From the NCBI RefSeq assembly GCF_000003195.3, contig NC_012873.2:3867894-3931893 (forward strand): a stretch of 64,000 nt of DNA, given 5' to 3'. The notes under the pieces were generated by a model that did not search any database, had not been told where the DNA came from, and saw only the letters and a program-made list of their open reading frames with translations. The DNA comes from Sorghum bicolor (taxonomy: Eukaryota > Streptophyta > Magnoliopsida > Poales > Poaceae). Position numbers and translations under genes: made by a program. The stretch's first letter is position 1; every line of letters begins with the position of its first letter. Positions 34,201 to 44,100 of this stretch are shown here, in pieces.

Positions 34201-35966
34201 GCTCCCTGTTTCAGTAACCCTTTGAGTTTTGCAGCACTGACAGGTTTGCATTCCTTGATGTTGTCAATCACACCTTGTAGTTTGACTGTTTTGCCATCCA
34301 CAGAAAATTGCATTGTTTTCAGCTTGTAGTCAATCAATAATGGACTGTAGTCCTCCAGCCAGTCCTCTCCAAGGATGAGATCGTAGCACTTGAGTGGAAG
34401 CACTCTAGCATCAGATACAAAAGTATGACCCTGCACAAACCATTTCAATTGTGGCACCTTTTGATCACACTTCATCAATCCCCCATCAGCAGCTCTAAAG
34501 GTAGTAGCATCACATTGTACAGTAGGTAACCGAAGATGGTTAACTAGAGTTTCACTGACAAACGTGCCCACACTGCCTGAATCAACAAGGACCAAGAGAT
34601 GATGTTTGCCAATTTGTGCCAATAGCTTCAGAGTTTGCCGATTTGCACGTTGAGTTGTAGGAATAGACTGAACTGCTAACACTTCTTGAGCTGATTCAGA
34701 TATCTCTTCATCGGTATCTTCGTCTTCTTGGGGATCCACTATATCTAATGCATCCAGTATCTCTTCAAGAACATGCAGAGAAATATGAGCAGGACACTTA
34801 TGGGCCGGGCTCCACTTCTCACCACACTTGAAACACAATCCATTTCTCCTTCTGAAGGATTTGAGACTGGCCAGTTTGTCATCAACTCTAGAATCTTGTT
34901 CCCCACTGCTTGTTTTTGAGGTATCCATCTTTGGACGAGGAACCCCTCTGGTGAAATCCCGCCCAGAGGACTTGCCTTTAGCGAATCCAATCTCCTGCTC
35001 CTGGATCAAAGCCAGGGCACTTGCTGTATCCACATCCCTCGGTCGATGAAGTAAGATTGCAGACCTGATATCCTCCCGAAGACCACTGATGAATCGTGTG
35101 ACAAACACAGTATCATCAATTTCTGGATTGTACAGCAGGATTCCATGTGCCAATTTCTCGAACTCAGTCTGATACTCCAGCACAGAGGAGGTTTGCTTCA
35201 GGGCATCCAGTTGTCGCAGCAACACCTGATAGCGATCCTTGTCGAACTTCGTGAGCACCATCTCTACCAACTTGCCCCAATCTGCAATTCGTCCTCGACG
35301 CTGCACCGTCTGCAGCCACACAGCCGCCGCGCCCTTGAAATTGAGCGCTGCGAACCTCGTCTTCATCGTCTCGTGGACGGCATAGACCTCGAAATAGAGC
35401 TCACATTGTTCACGCCAAAGACGCGGGTCAGATCCATCGAATTTTGGAAAGTCCATCTTAGGAAAAGGTGGAGAGTGATGCGAAGATTCAGCAGAACAAT
35501 GGTGTGGTAAGGCGAAACTCATGGGCGTACCATTGCCGTTACGAGGCGGAAGCGCTCCGAGGAGGCTTCCGCCCACGCCGTGCCCCATGGGCGAATCAAC
35601 CCGCGGTGGCGCCATACTTGACGAGGCGCCTGGCGCGGTATTGAGGTCGATCCCCGCGATCGGTAGAGGATGAAGCGGTGGAGGCGGTTCACGAGCTTGC
35701 CACTGCACTGGTGGCGGTGGAGGCGGAGGCGGAGGCGGAGGAGGTCGGAACTCCAATCGCTGGATCCGCGCCGCCGTGTCGTCGATCCGTGCCGTGGAGT
35801 CCGTGGTCCTCTTGAGCAGCGTCTCCATGGACTCTTGCGCGGTGGTGCGCCAGGCTTCCAGCGAACTCAACTTGTCCAGGGAGGTGGACATCATCTCTTG
35901 AAAGCCGGCGAACTGCTTCGCCATCTCTTGCATCGTCGTCTTCAGGTCATCGACCGAAGCCGCCAT
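31287..35966 (-). pseudogene. gag-pol polyprotein of the gypsy element, one internal stop
   Basis: The frame is open from ATG at 35966 to 31287 apart from an in-frame TGA at 32087-32085. The order from the N-terminus is a coiled-coil-like gag start (MAASVDDLKTTMQEMAKQ), a Pro-rich stretch, gag, and a CCHC zinc knuckle (CFKCGEKWSPAHKC, about residue 375). Next come the aspartic protease (VLVDSGSVGTFVS), reverse transcriptase (VFMDDILIYAK, about residue 808), RNase H (TDASDCGIGAVL, about residue 960) and integrase with an HHCC finger (CQTCQQAK) and LDFVEGLP. The segment after the stop holds YHPQTDGQTERLNQ and a C-terminal chromodomain (DQMLIQWDGFPSELATWEDV). The stop falls inside the integrase core. 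Everything else is intact, so the copy was lost recently or depends on read-through or partner copies. Confidence 0.92.
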
Positions 35967-36047
35967 CTCGACCTGGTACTTCGGGGGATTACGCTTCTTC
36001 GGCGCCAGGGAATCGATTTGGGAAAAAAAAAATTCCCCAAATCAATC

Positions 36048-36061
36048 GGCTCCGATTACCA
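36048..36061 (-). other. Primer-binding site of the gypsy element
   Basis: On the minus strand, two bases past the 5' LTR, the sequence TGGTAATCGGAGCC resembles the complement of the initiator methionine tRNA 3' end that most plant gypsy and copia elements use to prime reverse transcription. Confidence 0.7.
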
Positions 36062-36063
36062 AA

Positions 36064-36331
36064 TGTTATGCTCTAAGATAGCTGAAGAGGAATTGAGACT
36101 GGGATAAGCACGAATTGAGGAAGAACAGAAGGAACACGGCGGGACTCCGTGGGTTGGAACTCGACCACGACGGTTACGAGTTTGTTACAGGGGGAAAGGT
36201 TTCTGTTCTTCGATATCTCTACAACCCGGCAAGCACAGCTTATATACGCTGTCCGCCTTACAACGCCACTCACATACTCAGCCCAGCATAGACGAAAACC
36301 GTACACGGCCCATAGGCCCAATACCCTAACA
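36064..36331 (-). repeat. 5' LTR of the gypsy element
   Basis: 268 bp and collinear with 30966-31239. It ends 75 bp upstream of the LRR gene start codon, with its promoter pointing away from that gene. Confidence 0.93.
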
Positions 36332-36405
36332 TCGGAGGCGGCGGCGGCTTCGAGCCCTAGCAGCGCGTCGCCCGCGGCGTTGAAGACGAAGACTCGGCGA
36401 ACACA

Positions 36406-38763
36406 ATGCCCTCGCTCTTAGGCGCTGCCACGCGCCTCCTCCTCGTCTTGGCCCTCAGTGCCGCTGGCGAGACCGTGCACCACTACCAAGCCTCGCAGTC
36501 AGCCGCGCTGCTAGCGTGGAAGAGGAGTCTCGGCGACCCTGTAGCACTCTCCACCTGGACAGAGACCTCCAGGGCGTGCGACGCATGGCGTGGCGTCACC
36601 TGCGACGCGGCCGGCCACGTCACGTCAATTCGACTTGGGAATGTCGGCCTCAATGGCGGCCTAGCGCTCGACCTCGCAGCCTTCCCGGCACTGGCGGCTG
36701 TTGACCTTCACGGGAACAACCTTGGTGGCGCCATACCGCCGGAGTTCGTGCGTGGGAGAAGTGGCATCAGCTACCTCGACCTCTCTGGCAATGCGTTCAC
36801 AGGGCCGATACCAGATGCGTTGCCAAAGAGTCTGAAGCACCTCAACCTGACCGGCAACGCGTTCACGGGGCCCATACCGGTGTCACTGGCGAGGATGGCA
36901 CTCCAGGATCTGCATATAGGCTTCAACAACATCAGCGGCGGCGTCCCCGAGTTCTTGGGCTCGATGTTGCAGCTCAAGTCGCTGGTGCTTGGCTCGAACC
37001 CCCTTGGAGGGTGGCTCCCCTCTGCTCTCGGCAGGCTCTGCATGCTGCAGCACCTTGATATCAAGAGTGCTGGGCTCGTGGGCACTGTACCACGGGAGCT
37101 TGGCAATCTTAGGCTGCTCAGGTTACTGGATCTTTCCGGGAACAAGCTTTCCGGGGCCTTATCACCGTCGCTTGCCGGAATGAAGAAGATGCAGGAGTTC
37201 GGTATTTCATCAAACATGCTCACTGGTGATATCCCGGGGCTTCTGTTTGCGAGCTGGCCCGATCTGATCTCATTCCAAGTCCAATACAATTTGTTCACCG
37301 GCAACATCCCACCTGAGGTCGGAAAGGCAAAGGACCTGAAGATTGCTTACCTATTTGGCAATAATTTCAGCGGGTTTATCCCACAGGAATTTGGCGAGTT
37401 GGAGCAGCTGCGAGAATTGGATCTATCGGAGAACTCACTCACGGGGCCGATCCCCAGTTCATTTGGCCAACTAAAGAAACTAACAAGCCTGATGCTCCCC
37501 GCCAACACACTCACTGGTATGATCCCGCCAGAGATCGGAAACATGTCCGCGCTGCGGACCTTCGACGTGAATACAAACCAACTTGAAGGCGAGCTGCCAG
37601 CCAGCATATGCTCCCTGAGGAACCTGCAGTACCTCAAACTGTTCAACAACAAGTTGAATGGCACTCTCCCGCCGGACCTTGGTGCAGGGTTGCACTTGGT
37701 CGTAGCCATCTTCGCCAACAACAGTTTTTCTGGCGAGCTGCCCCGGAGCCTCTGCGATGGATTCGCGCTGCATAACCTCACTGCAGAACATAACAATTTC
37801 ACTGGAAAGCTGCCGCCTTGCCTGAAGAACTGCACCAAGCTGTGCCGGGTGCAACTAGAGGGGAACCACTTCAACGGAGACATCTCGGAGGTGTTTGGGG
37901 TCCATACCAGCTTGAAATACCTTGACCTGTCCGGTAACCATTTCACCGGCCAGTTGACAGATGATTGGGGCCTTTGCACTTCTATGGAACAATTGCGCAT
38001 CGACGGAAATAATTTATCGGGCAGCATCCCGGCTTCGTTCGGGAAGATGCAGGACCTCAAGGACCTTAGCTTGGCTGGGAATAGACTGACCGGAACAATT
38101 CCAACGGAATTGAGTCATTTGAACTTATTCAGCCTCAATTTGAGTGGCAATTCATTTTCGGGGCCAATTCCTGTGGGCAACAACTCCAATATGGAAAAAC
38201 TTGATCTGTCCAGTAACAGGTTCACGGGGACAGTGCCAGAGGGAATTGGGCAGCTCATATCACTAATGTTGCTGGATCTTAGCAAAAACTATCTTTCTGG
38301 TCCAATAACAGCTGATATTGGGAATCTTGTGCACCTTCAAATCCTCCTTGATCTTAGCTGCAACTCGCTAGCGGGAGACATCCCGGCAACTTTTAGCAAG
38401 CTCACCAGTCTGCAAAAGCTCAATCTGTCACACAACAAGCTTGTTGGTTCGATTCCATCGGGCTTGTTTCACCTTTGGAGTCTGGACACCTTTGACTATT
38501 CTTACAACCAGCTGGATTGTCAAATATCTTCTGGAAAGGCTCTCAAGCAAATCATACCGCCTTGCAATCAAAGTTCCAGCAGGCCCTCTTCATGGCACCA
38601 CAAGAAAAAAAGAGAACTTATTGCAGCAGGTTTCTTAGGATTTGAGGTAGTCTTGTTTGCAGTCCTTGTTGGTTGTCTTGTGTATTACTGGATAAGTTAT
38701 TGCAAGGAGAAAGCACCTGCAAAACTGGAAGAAGCTGGACAGAAACCACCTGATTACCTGTAA
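36406..38763 (+). CDS. Leucine-rich-repeat receptor-like protein without kinase domain
   Basis: A single exon encodes 785 aa. It has a signal peptide (about residues 1-21, LLLVLALSAAG), then an LRR N-terminal cap (about 30-72, SAALLAWKRSLGDP and a paired-Cys CDAWRGVTCD). More than twenty extracellular repeats of the plant type follow (LxxLDLSxNxLxGxIP), with many N-glycosylation sites. A juxtamembrane basic patch (HHKKKRE), one membrane span (about 742-768, FEVVLFAVLVGCLVYYW) and a short tail of about 25 residues ending PPDYL complete it. This is the layout of plant receptor-like proteins, which sit in the plasma membrane and signal through partner kinases in immunity or development. The repeats most resemble MIK2-type LRR receptor kinases, but no kinase motif is present downstream. 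It may be a natural receptor-like protein or a kinase-less derivative. A retrotransposon separates it from its probable leader. Confidence 0.9.
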   Translation: MPSLLGAATRLLLVLALSAAGETVHHYQASQSAALLAWKRSLGDPVALSTWTETSRACDAWRGVTCDAAGHVTSIRLGNVGLNGGLALDLAAFPALAAVDLHGNNLGGAIPPEFVRGRSGISYLDLSGNAFTGPIPDALPKSLKHLNLTGNAFTGPIPVSLARMALQDLHIGFNNISGGVPEFLGSMLQLKSLVLGSNPLGGWLPSALGRLCMLQHLDIKSAGLVGTVPRELGNLRLLRLLDLSGNKLSGALSPSLAGMKKMQEFGISSNMLTGDIPGLLFASWPDLISFQVQYNLFTGNIPPEVGKAKDLKIAYLFGNNFSGFIPQEFGELEQLRELDLSENSLTGPIPSSFGQLKKLTSLMLPANTLTGMIPPEIGNMSALRTFDVNTNQLEGELPASICSLRNLQYLKLFNNKLNGTLPPDLGAGLHLVVAIFANNSFSGELPRSLCDGFALHNLTAEHNNFTGKLPPCLKNCTKLCRVQLEGNHFNGDISEVFGVHTSLKYLDLSGNHFTGQLTDDWGLCTSMEQLRIDGNNLSGSIPASFGKMQDLKDLSLAGNRLTGTIPTELSHLNLFSLNLSGNSFSGPIPVGNNSNMEKLDLSSNRFTGTVPEGIGQLISLMLLDLSKNYLSGPITADIGNLVHLQILLDLSCNSLAGDIPATFSKLTSLQKLNLSHNKLVGSIPSGLFHLWSLDTFDYSYNQLDCQISSGKALKQIIPPCNQSSSRPSSWHHKKKRELIAAGFLGFEVVLFAVLVGCLVYYWISYCKEKAPAKLEEAGQKPPDYL

Positions 38764-39299
38764 AGCCATATATAAATAAGGCCATAGGGTTAAGTTACTT
38801 ATAACAAGGGAATCACCTGATTATCGATTTTGAGGTTAAAGGGTTTATTGCATTTTGAGGTTTATTACTGGAATCTGTTGTTGAATCTTTTTTTAAACGA
38901 ATAAACTGGGACTTCATTACCCACGAAACTCAAGCATTTCACCAGAGAAAATTATAATTTACAATAATAGATGCTGGTATTGGATGGAGCATTTCTGGAG
39001 GTAGGTGGCCATGTGGAACTTTTTTTCCTGCATTAGAACTGAAGCTGTTGAAGCATCCGCTTCAGGTTGGTGGCACCCAGGAGGCAGAGGAATGAACTGA
39101 TATCCGATAATCAGTGCTCGCTCATGATGGAGAGATATCCCTGTATTTGCTAATATAGTTTTGCAGCAAGCTTCCTTTAAGTTCCGAGTGAATTTCTTAT
39201 GTTTTCTCCCTGACATATGCTGACTGATGACATGTTGCTTTTGTTTACGATCAACTTACACCTGTATATGTTGACCTTTGGGAAAGTTTGCTAGAGGCA
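38764..39299. other. 3' flank of the LRR gene and a possible LINE 3' tail
   Basis: On the minus strand the text GTAATGAAGTCCCAGTTTAT, then TCGTTTAAAAAAAG (38925-38889), looks like a LINE 3' terminus with a short A tail. The sequence behind it, to about 39215, is modestly open but unlike any protein I know. No target duplication was found. Confidence 0.35.
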
Positions 39300-39341
39300 T
39301 GCTTTAATTGTGGCGAGAAAGGCCATATAGCTGCAGACTGT
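39300..39341 (+). pseudogene. Isolated CCHC zinc-knuckle fragment
   Basis: The 14 codons read CFNCGEKGHIAADC, a textbook C-x2-C-x4-H-x4-C knuckle, followed by PVEEEEI and then a stop within about ten codons. Such knuckles occur in RNA-binding proteins of the nuclear exosome/TRAMP type and in retroelement gag proteins. No neighbouring motif distinguishes them. It appears to be a captured exon fragment. Confidence 0.55.
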
Positions 39342-39619
39342 CCAGTGGAAGAGGAAGAAATCTTGCTTCTTTTGCAGATTGTTTAAGAATGATGTGAAAC
39401 AGGACACGCAGGTTGGTCTCTCTACTTATTAGGGAGGGATCTTCACTCAATGACATAGGTATGAAATTTGTCCGCAATGCCACACTTACCATGTTTTTTC
39501 ATTGTTTCAGTCATATGACCATCTCCATGCTGTCTTTGTTTTCTTCTCTGTATTTGTTGGGATTGGTGGAGCAGCATGGACAGAAGGCGAGGGTGTTGCC
39601 TGTTGATACACAGCCTGGG

Positions 39620-40050
39620 TTGTTGAGGTGCAAAGTATCCTTGCAGTTGAAATTTGTGATGAAATGCAGGACCATATGAGGGTTACTGTAACGATATGTT
39701 ACTGGTTGCTATTGCTTGTTTCCCTGAACTGCAGATGGAAGGGCTGGTTGTTGAGATGAGTCAAACATCGTGCCATGATATGATATAACAGTACTGTGAA
39801 TATATCATGAACTAGTTCCAGTACTCCAACTTGCAGAAATAGAGGTAATTACCACCCTTGTTGCAGTTACAAGTGATGCGCCATTTTCATCCTGCAATTA
39901 TCTATTTATCACTGTTTCGCAGCGTATATTTTGTTTTAACCATTCGTTGCATACACATTTGTTTGTGTTCTTGCTAGGAAGAAAAAGGGAAACATTACAA
40001 TCCACCCGACTTCAATTGTAATTGGATCTCTAGTATGCTGTAGCTGATTA
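39620..40050 (+). pseudogene. Duplicated fragment of the IST1-like gene (exon 3 plus flanking introns)
   Basis: This stretch is collinear with about 18980-19385. Shared blocks are GAAATGCAGG, TTTCCCTGAACTGCAG at the acceptor, ATGGAAGGGCTG at the start of exon 3, the donor AGAGGTAA, and intronic text including CTTGCTAGGAAGAAAAAGGG and CTAGTATGCTGTAGCT. In the copy, exon 3 has stops (ATATAACAG, AACTAGTTC, AAATAGAGG) where the parent reads EQYCEY, KQLNHM and KER. Introns are retained, so this is a DNA-level duplication in the same orientation, about 20 kb from its parent. Confidence 0.93.
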
Positions 40051-41809
40051 AGATGACATAGACATAATCCCTTTTGAACATTCAGTTTTAATTGGGGTTG
40101 CTCAGGTCATCTCATTGGTTCCTTGTCTAGAATCTAGATTTGAACATCTAAGGTACGTTGATATTTGCTATTCAATCCATTTAGCCGCGGCTTCATCCAT
40201 ATGTTTTATTTTTTTTCTTGATCGTGTGCAGAGACAGTAAGTGAAAACGTTACTTTAAAAAAAAACATTACTTATAGTGTAGAAATACATGAACTTTTTA
40301 TTTCGAAGTTTTTTCAACATGTTAAAGTGAAGCTACTATTTTTTTTTGTAGTTTAATTCAAATTTAAACTTACCTACTTATATAGGTGTTGTTTGGTTGA
40401 AGCACCGTTAGTGGATGTGCAAAGGGAATGAGTCATAGCAGTATCTGAAACGGAATCGCTATTTACTTGATCTGTTTGGTTCTGAACTTCCGACAATGGG
40501 GAGGGATATATCTGGACTTGAACATTAACGGGTTGGATCACTCTTAAATACCATCAGATCTGGGTGTTCCTCATGTGGCTAAAATTTAGGATCGTCCGGA
40601 AGTGATGGTCGAACTGTTCATAAGAATGCTGTTGCTGTGCAGGTTTCTTAGAAGTTCAAATCTGGAATTCATACCTAGGGTTCTAGCATGTTGATGTCAA
40701 TTTGTAAACATGTTCCTAAGGTCCTCTAGGTCACATCTAGCTAGGTGCATTGAGCTATATTACAGCGATATCAAAACACCTATTGGGAGAGTTTCTAGGT
40801 GAAAACTAGCTAGATCTAGATTTCTATGGTTTCTCTGTGATTGTGCTCGAGATGTACTTACAAGGGAAGTGAAGAAGATCTAGCACAAGCTTCCTTTTGG
40901 TGTGAGTGAGGCTCAACTCGTGCTCCTACTCCTTTTCTTGCTAGAGAGAGGGGATTCTATCCCCAATCTCCAACAAGCAAGCTCTTGGGGATGGGTCTTC
41001 ATGGCCACCATCTTGCTGCTCCTCCCCTCCAAATCCTCTTCTTTTGCTTGGTGTGGTGCTCTAGAAGAGGGGGGGGGGGAGATGAACGAGAGAGAATGTG
41101 GTGTGTGTGTGTGTGTGTTTGAAAGAGAGGGTGTGAGAGTGAAGAGGAGTGCTCTGACGTCTCCATCTCGTGGAGAGGTGAATAGGTGTTATGACATGTG
41201 GGTCTAGGGGCGAGCAGAACTGGACATGCCAACTCTGTGCATGGGATATTTTGGCACACCATTCGGTGGAACATGTCGTGTTGTCTGATAGAACCGTACA
41301 GGTTCAGACTAAATAAGTTTGAACCTATGTACTGCTGAATCGTCATATTGATTCCCAGACCATCTGAGCATACACTACACAGCCCAAAAAATAAAGAATT
41401 TTGTATGAAAGTTTTTGAAAAAACATGATATTTAAAAGATGCTTATGCTCATGATGTGGCTCTATTGGGGTGGGGGGAGTGCTAAGGAATGAAAACGCGA
41501 GGTTTGAGGTTTTGAGTTCATAGAGTTGGATAGAACAACCCTGAAAAAACATTCTAGCCATGGGTGGAGCAGACTCTAAAAATAGCTTTTTGTATAGTGC
41601 AGCACAATGATTCATGCATATAGGTTATATTTAATAAGTAACTGAACTTTGGCACTCGATTCACATTGGTCCAGGCAAACACGATGGCCTTAAATTTCCA
41701 TGAAGATGAATATGTCTGCTTATTAAAGTGCCAAAATAAATACTAGTTATTCTTTCACTATGATTACATTGCGCAACCAAGACAGTGATATAGAATTACA
41801 TTGGGTGGC
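40051..41809. other. Intergenic, simple sequence, plus the duplicated 3' flank of the defensin-like cluster
   Basis: The region 40690-41340 has transposon-like composition: a CT-rich stretch, a G tract near 41070-41079 and (GT)n at 41101-41120. I could not delimit an element. From about 41490 (CGCGAGGTTTGAGG) the sequence resembles the 3' flank of the third defensin-like gene (CACGAGGTTTGAGG near 54056), and from 41640 also that of the second. No exon was found. Confidence 0.45.
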
Positions 41810-43332
41810 TTATGCATAGCTGTCAAAAGACTTGAGGCAGAAGCAGTCGCTGGGGAGGCCATCGGGCAAGATATCGCAGCGCCCACCAGCATAACCTTTG
41901 TTCATGCACTGCTTGAGGCAGGATAGGGCATTGCTTTTGTTGGGGAAACATGCGCCAATCTTGATCATCCGGTGACCTTTGAGGTTGGCATTTATTCAAA
42001 GAATTTTAGTTCAAAAGGAATTGACAAAGAACCAGCTACATGCATTATTTAAGTGCATGTGCAACGACTTTATCTAAAACAATATGACCATGTTCTTACC
42101 ACTAGTTGATGCAGGTGGCTCCTCGGGGGGGTCGTCGTAACCCTTTGGCGGCGATGGGCCCGGAATAGCACGATGCGATGTTGATAGCTCATCAGGGTTG
42201 GCTTGACCACCTACATATATGCAACATAACCGAGCAAGTGAAATATAGTGTCTGTAGTATGGTCCAATAATTAGATCTGTTAGTGAGGTACTAGTTGAAT
42301 TGTCGAATGCTATCTAAAACAATATGACCATGTCATTACCTCCGGTTGATGCAGGTGGCTCCTCGGGGGGGTCGTCGTAACCCTTCGGTGGCGATGGCCC
42401 CGGAATTGCACGACGTGATGTTGATAGCTCATCAGGGTTGGCTTGACCACCTACATATATGCAGCATAACCGAGCAAGTGAAGTATAGCGTCAGTAGTAT
42501 GATCTAATAACTAGATCTATTAGTGAGGTACTAGTTGAATTATCGAATGCTATCTAAAACAATATAACCATGTTCTTACTGCCAGTTGATGCCGGTGGCC
42601 CCTCGGGGGGGTCGTCATAACCCTTCGGCGGAGATGGTCCTGGAATAGCGTGACGTGATGTTGATAGCTCACCAAAGTTGGCTTGACCACCTACATATAT
42701 ATATGTAGCATAACCGAGTAAGTGAAAGTGTATAAGTATGGTCCAATAATTAGATCTGTTAGTGAGGTAGTAGTTGAATTGTCGAATGCTATCTAAAATA
42801 ATAGGAAAATGTGATTACCGCCAGTTGATGCAGGGGGCTCCTCCGGAGGTTCGTTACTCTTCGGCGGCGATGGCCCCGGAACAGCACGGTGCGATATCGA
42901 TAGCTCATCGGTGTTGGCTTGACCACCTACATATATGCAGCATAACCGAGCAAGTGAAATATAGTGTTCGTAGTATGGTCCAATAATTAGATCTGTTAGT
43001 GAGGTAATAGTTGAATTGTCGAATGCTATCTAAACAATATGACCATGTTCTTACCGCCAGTTGATGCAGGTGGCTCCTCAGGCGGTTCGTCGTAACCCTT
43101 TGGCGGCGATGGCCCTGGAATAGCGCGACGCGATGCTAGTAGCTCACCAGGGTTGGCTTGACCACCTACATATATGCAGCATAACTGAGCAAGTGAAATA
43201 TAGTGTATGTAGTAGGTCTGTTAGTGAGGTACTAGTTGAATTGTCAAATGCATAATTCATACGCTTACCGGTGGCCAAGAGTAGCACGAGTAGAGGGACG
43301 AAGAGAGCCATGGTTGCAGATCGGTTGATCAT
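41810..43332 (-). CDS. Defensin-like secreted cysteine-rich protein with five tandem proline-rich exons
   Basis: Seven exons give 260 aa: 43332-43269, 43165-43055, 42926-42819, 42690-42580, 42450-42340, 42210-42100 and 41976-41810. Exon 1 encodes a signal peptide (MINRSATMALFVPLLVLLLA). Exons 2-6 are repeats of one 36-37 residue proline-rich unit (GQANPDELSTS, then RRAIPGPSPPKGYDDPPEEP, then PASTG). Every one is flanked by phase-1 introns and is a multiple of three. Exon 7 carries six cysteines spaced C-x9-C-x3-C-x9-C-x10-C-x1-C; C-x3-C, GRC and CFC are the CS-alpha-beta signature of defensin-like peptides. A secreted antimicrobial or signalling peptide released from, or tethered to, a proline-rich pro-region is a reasonable guess. 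The paralogues at 51673-52258 and 55140-55766 have one proline-rich exon each. Splice sites fit at all joins; there is no transcript evidence. Confidence 0.85.
42100..43165 (-). repeat. Five-copy tandem exon-intron array inside the defensin-like gene
   Basis: The unit is a 108-111 bp exon plus a 123-129 bp intron. Exon tops are 43165, 42926, 42690, 42450 and 42210, giving a period of 236-240 bp. Both exon and intron are conserved between copies, for example TTGGCTTGACCACCTACATA at each acceptor and ATCTAAAACAATATGACCAT in the introns on the plus strand. Copy 3 ends with A instead of G at the junction (Gly to Ser), and copy 2 lacks one codon. All five copies stay open with intact splice sites. 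Confidence 0.93.
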
Positions 43333-43375
43333 GAGGTGGAAGAGAGCAGATGTCCATTGGTGTCACTATGTGCGT

Positions 43376-43384
43376 CCATTTATA
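43376..43384 (-). promoter_or_regulatory. TATA box of the first defensin-like gene
   Basis: On the minus strand TATAAATGG is followed by ACGCACATAG, 44 bp upstream of the start codon. The same TATAAATRGACGC core lies 43-53 bp upstream of the other two paralogues, so it is conserved promoter sequence. Confidence 0.75.
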
Positions 43385-44100
43385 GGGAGGCCTCGACGGT
43401 ATATGGTAACTCTTGCTACATTGTTTATTGAATAAGAAAACATTAATTGATACTATACCTGCCTACGTGGGTACATCATTGGGAAGAAATTAATCTGTGT
43501 TATACTACAATAGTCTATTGTGCATTGCAATATTGTTGGCAGGAAATTAATGTTTGCCATTCCACACCTTATATATGGATGCATAATTGGCATGGCACTA
43601 AGTCTCTTGCCAGGCAAAATGCACCTGGTATGTTGCATCTTTAGTAGGAAATAATGTCTAACCCTCTACAGGTTAATATATCTAGCTAGCATGGGTCACT
43701 TGATTTTGCACATTCAATTCATACCAAACGTTGAGATTAGTGAATTAATCATTTCTAATTTCAGTTTGAGAGTGATTTCCTTTAGCTGCTAATAGTTAGG
43801 TACTAGCTAATAGACCAGCACTAACATTAGCTGCTATTAGCTAGTTTTATTCAATTAGTGAAATAGTTGTTAGTTTGGTTATTAGCTAACCCTATGTTTA
43901 GATAAAAAACTAATTATTAGCAGCTAACTATTATCTTCTTAAATCCAATGCCTTAGACCAGCTTCTAATTGTTGACAACATACAAGATCTTACTTCTGCA
44001 TTTCTGGGCTGCTCTGGACTAACAAGGACCCAAAAGAAATGGCATGGGCCGAACCACTCGTTGTTTCTATGCTCTCTTTCCTGCTCGTACACCTATCTTA
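43385..44100. repeat. Duplicated upstream flank of the defensin-like genes (copy A)
   Basis: Blocks shared in order with 55855-56745: a GGTACATCATTGG/GGTGCATCATTGG block, GTGTTATACTACAATAGTCT, CTTATATATGGATGCATAAT, GGTATGTTGCATCTTTAGTA, CACTTGATTTTGC and, beyond a MITE-like AT-rich stretch (about 43785-43960), GGCTGCTCTGG and ATGGCATGGGCCGAACC. Parts also occur upstream of the second gene (52630-52720 and 53405-53520). The duplication therefore carried about 700 bp of upstream DNA with the gene. Confidence 0.8.

Larger units (their letters stand above)
30966..36331 (-). mobile_element. Ty3/gypsy LTR retrotransposon, chromovirus type (probably Reina lineage), 5366 bp
   Basis: Two near-identical LTRs in direct orientation (30966-31239 and 36064-36331, TGTTATGC...CTAACA) bracket one gag-pol frame on the minus strand. 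The 5-bp flanks are CCGGA and TCGGA, a target duplication with one mismatch. A primer-binding site complementary to initiator Met tRNA (TGGTAATCGGAGCC, one base longer than the usual text) sits at 36061-36048 beside the 5' LTR. The polyprotein order protease, reverse transcriptase, RNase H, integrase plus a C-terminal chromodomain defines a chromovirus. The small size and short LTRs suggest Reina (inference). The LTRs differ only by two substitutions, a 1-bp indel and a 5-bp indel, so insertion is recent. Confidence 0.95.

Noticed and set aside
38764..38960. Kinase domain downstream of the LRR protein
   Set aside because: I looked for kinase motifs (GxGxxG, HRD, DFG) in the following sequence and saw none; only AT-rich DNA and a LINE-like tail.
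40902..41207. Open frame of 101 codons with hydrophobic start
   Set aside because: Runs through G-tract and (GT)n simple sequence; no recognisable domain and no splice support.
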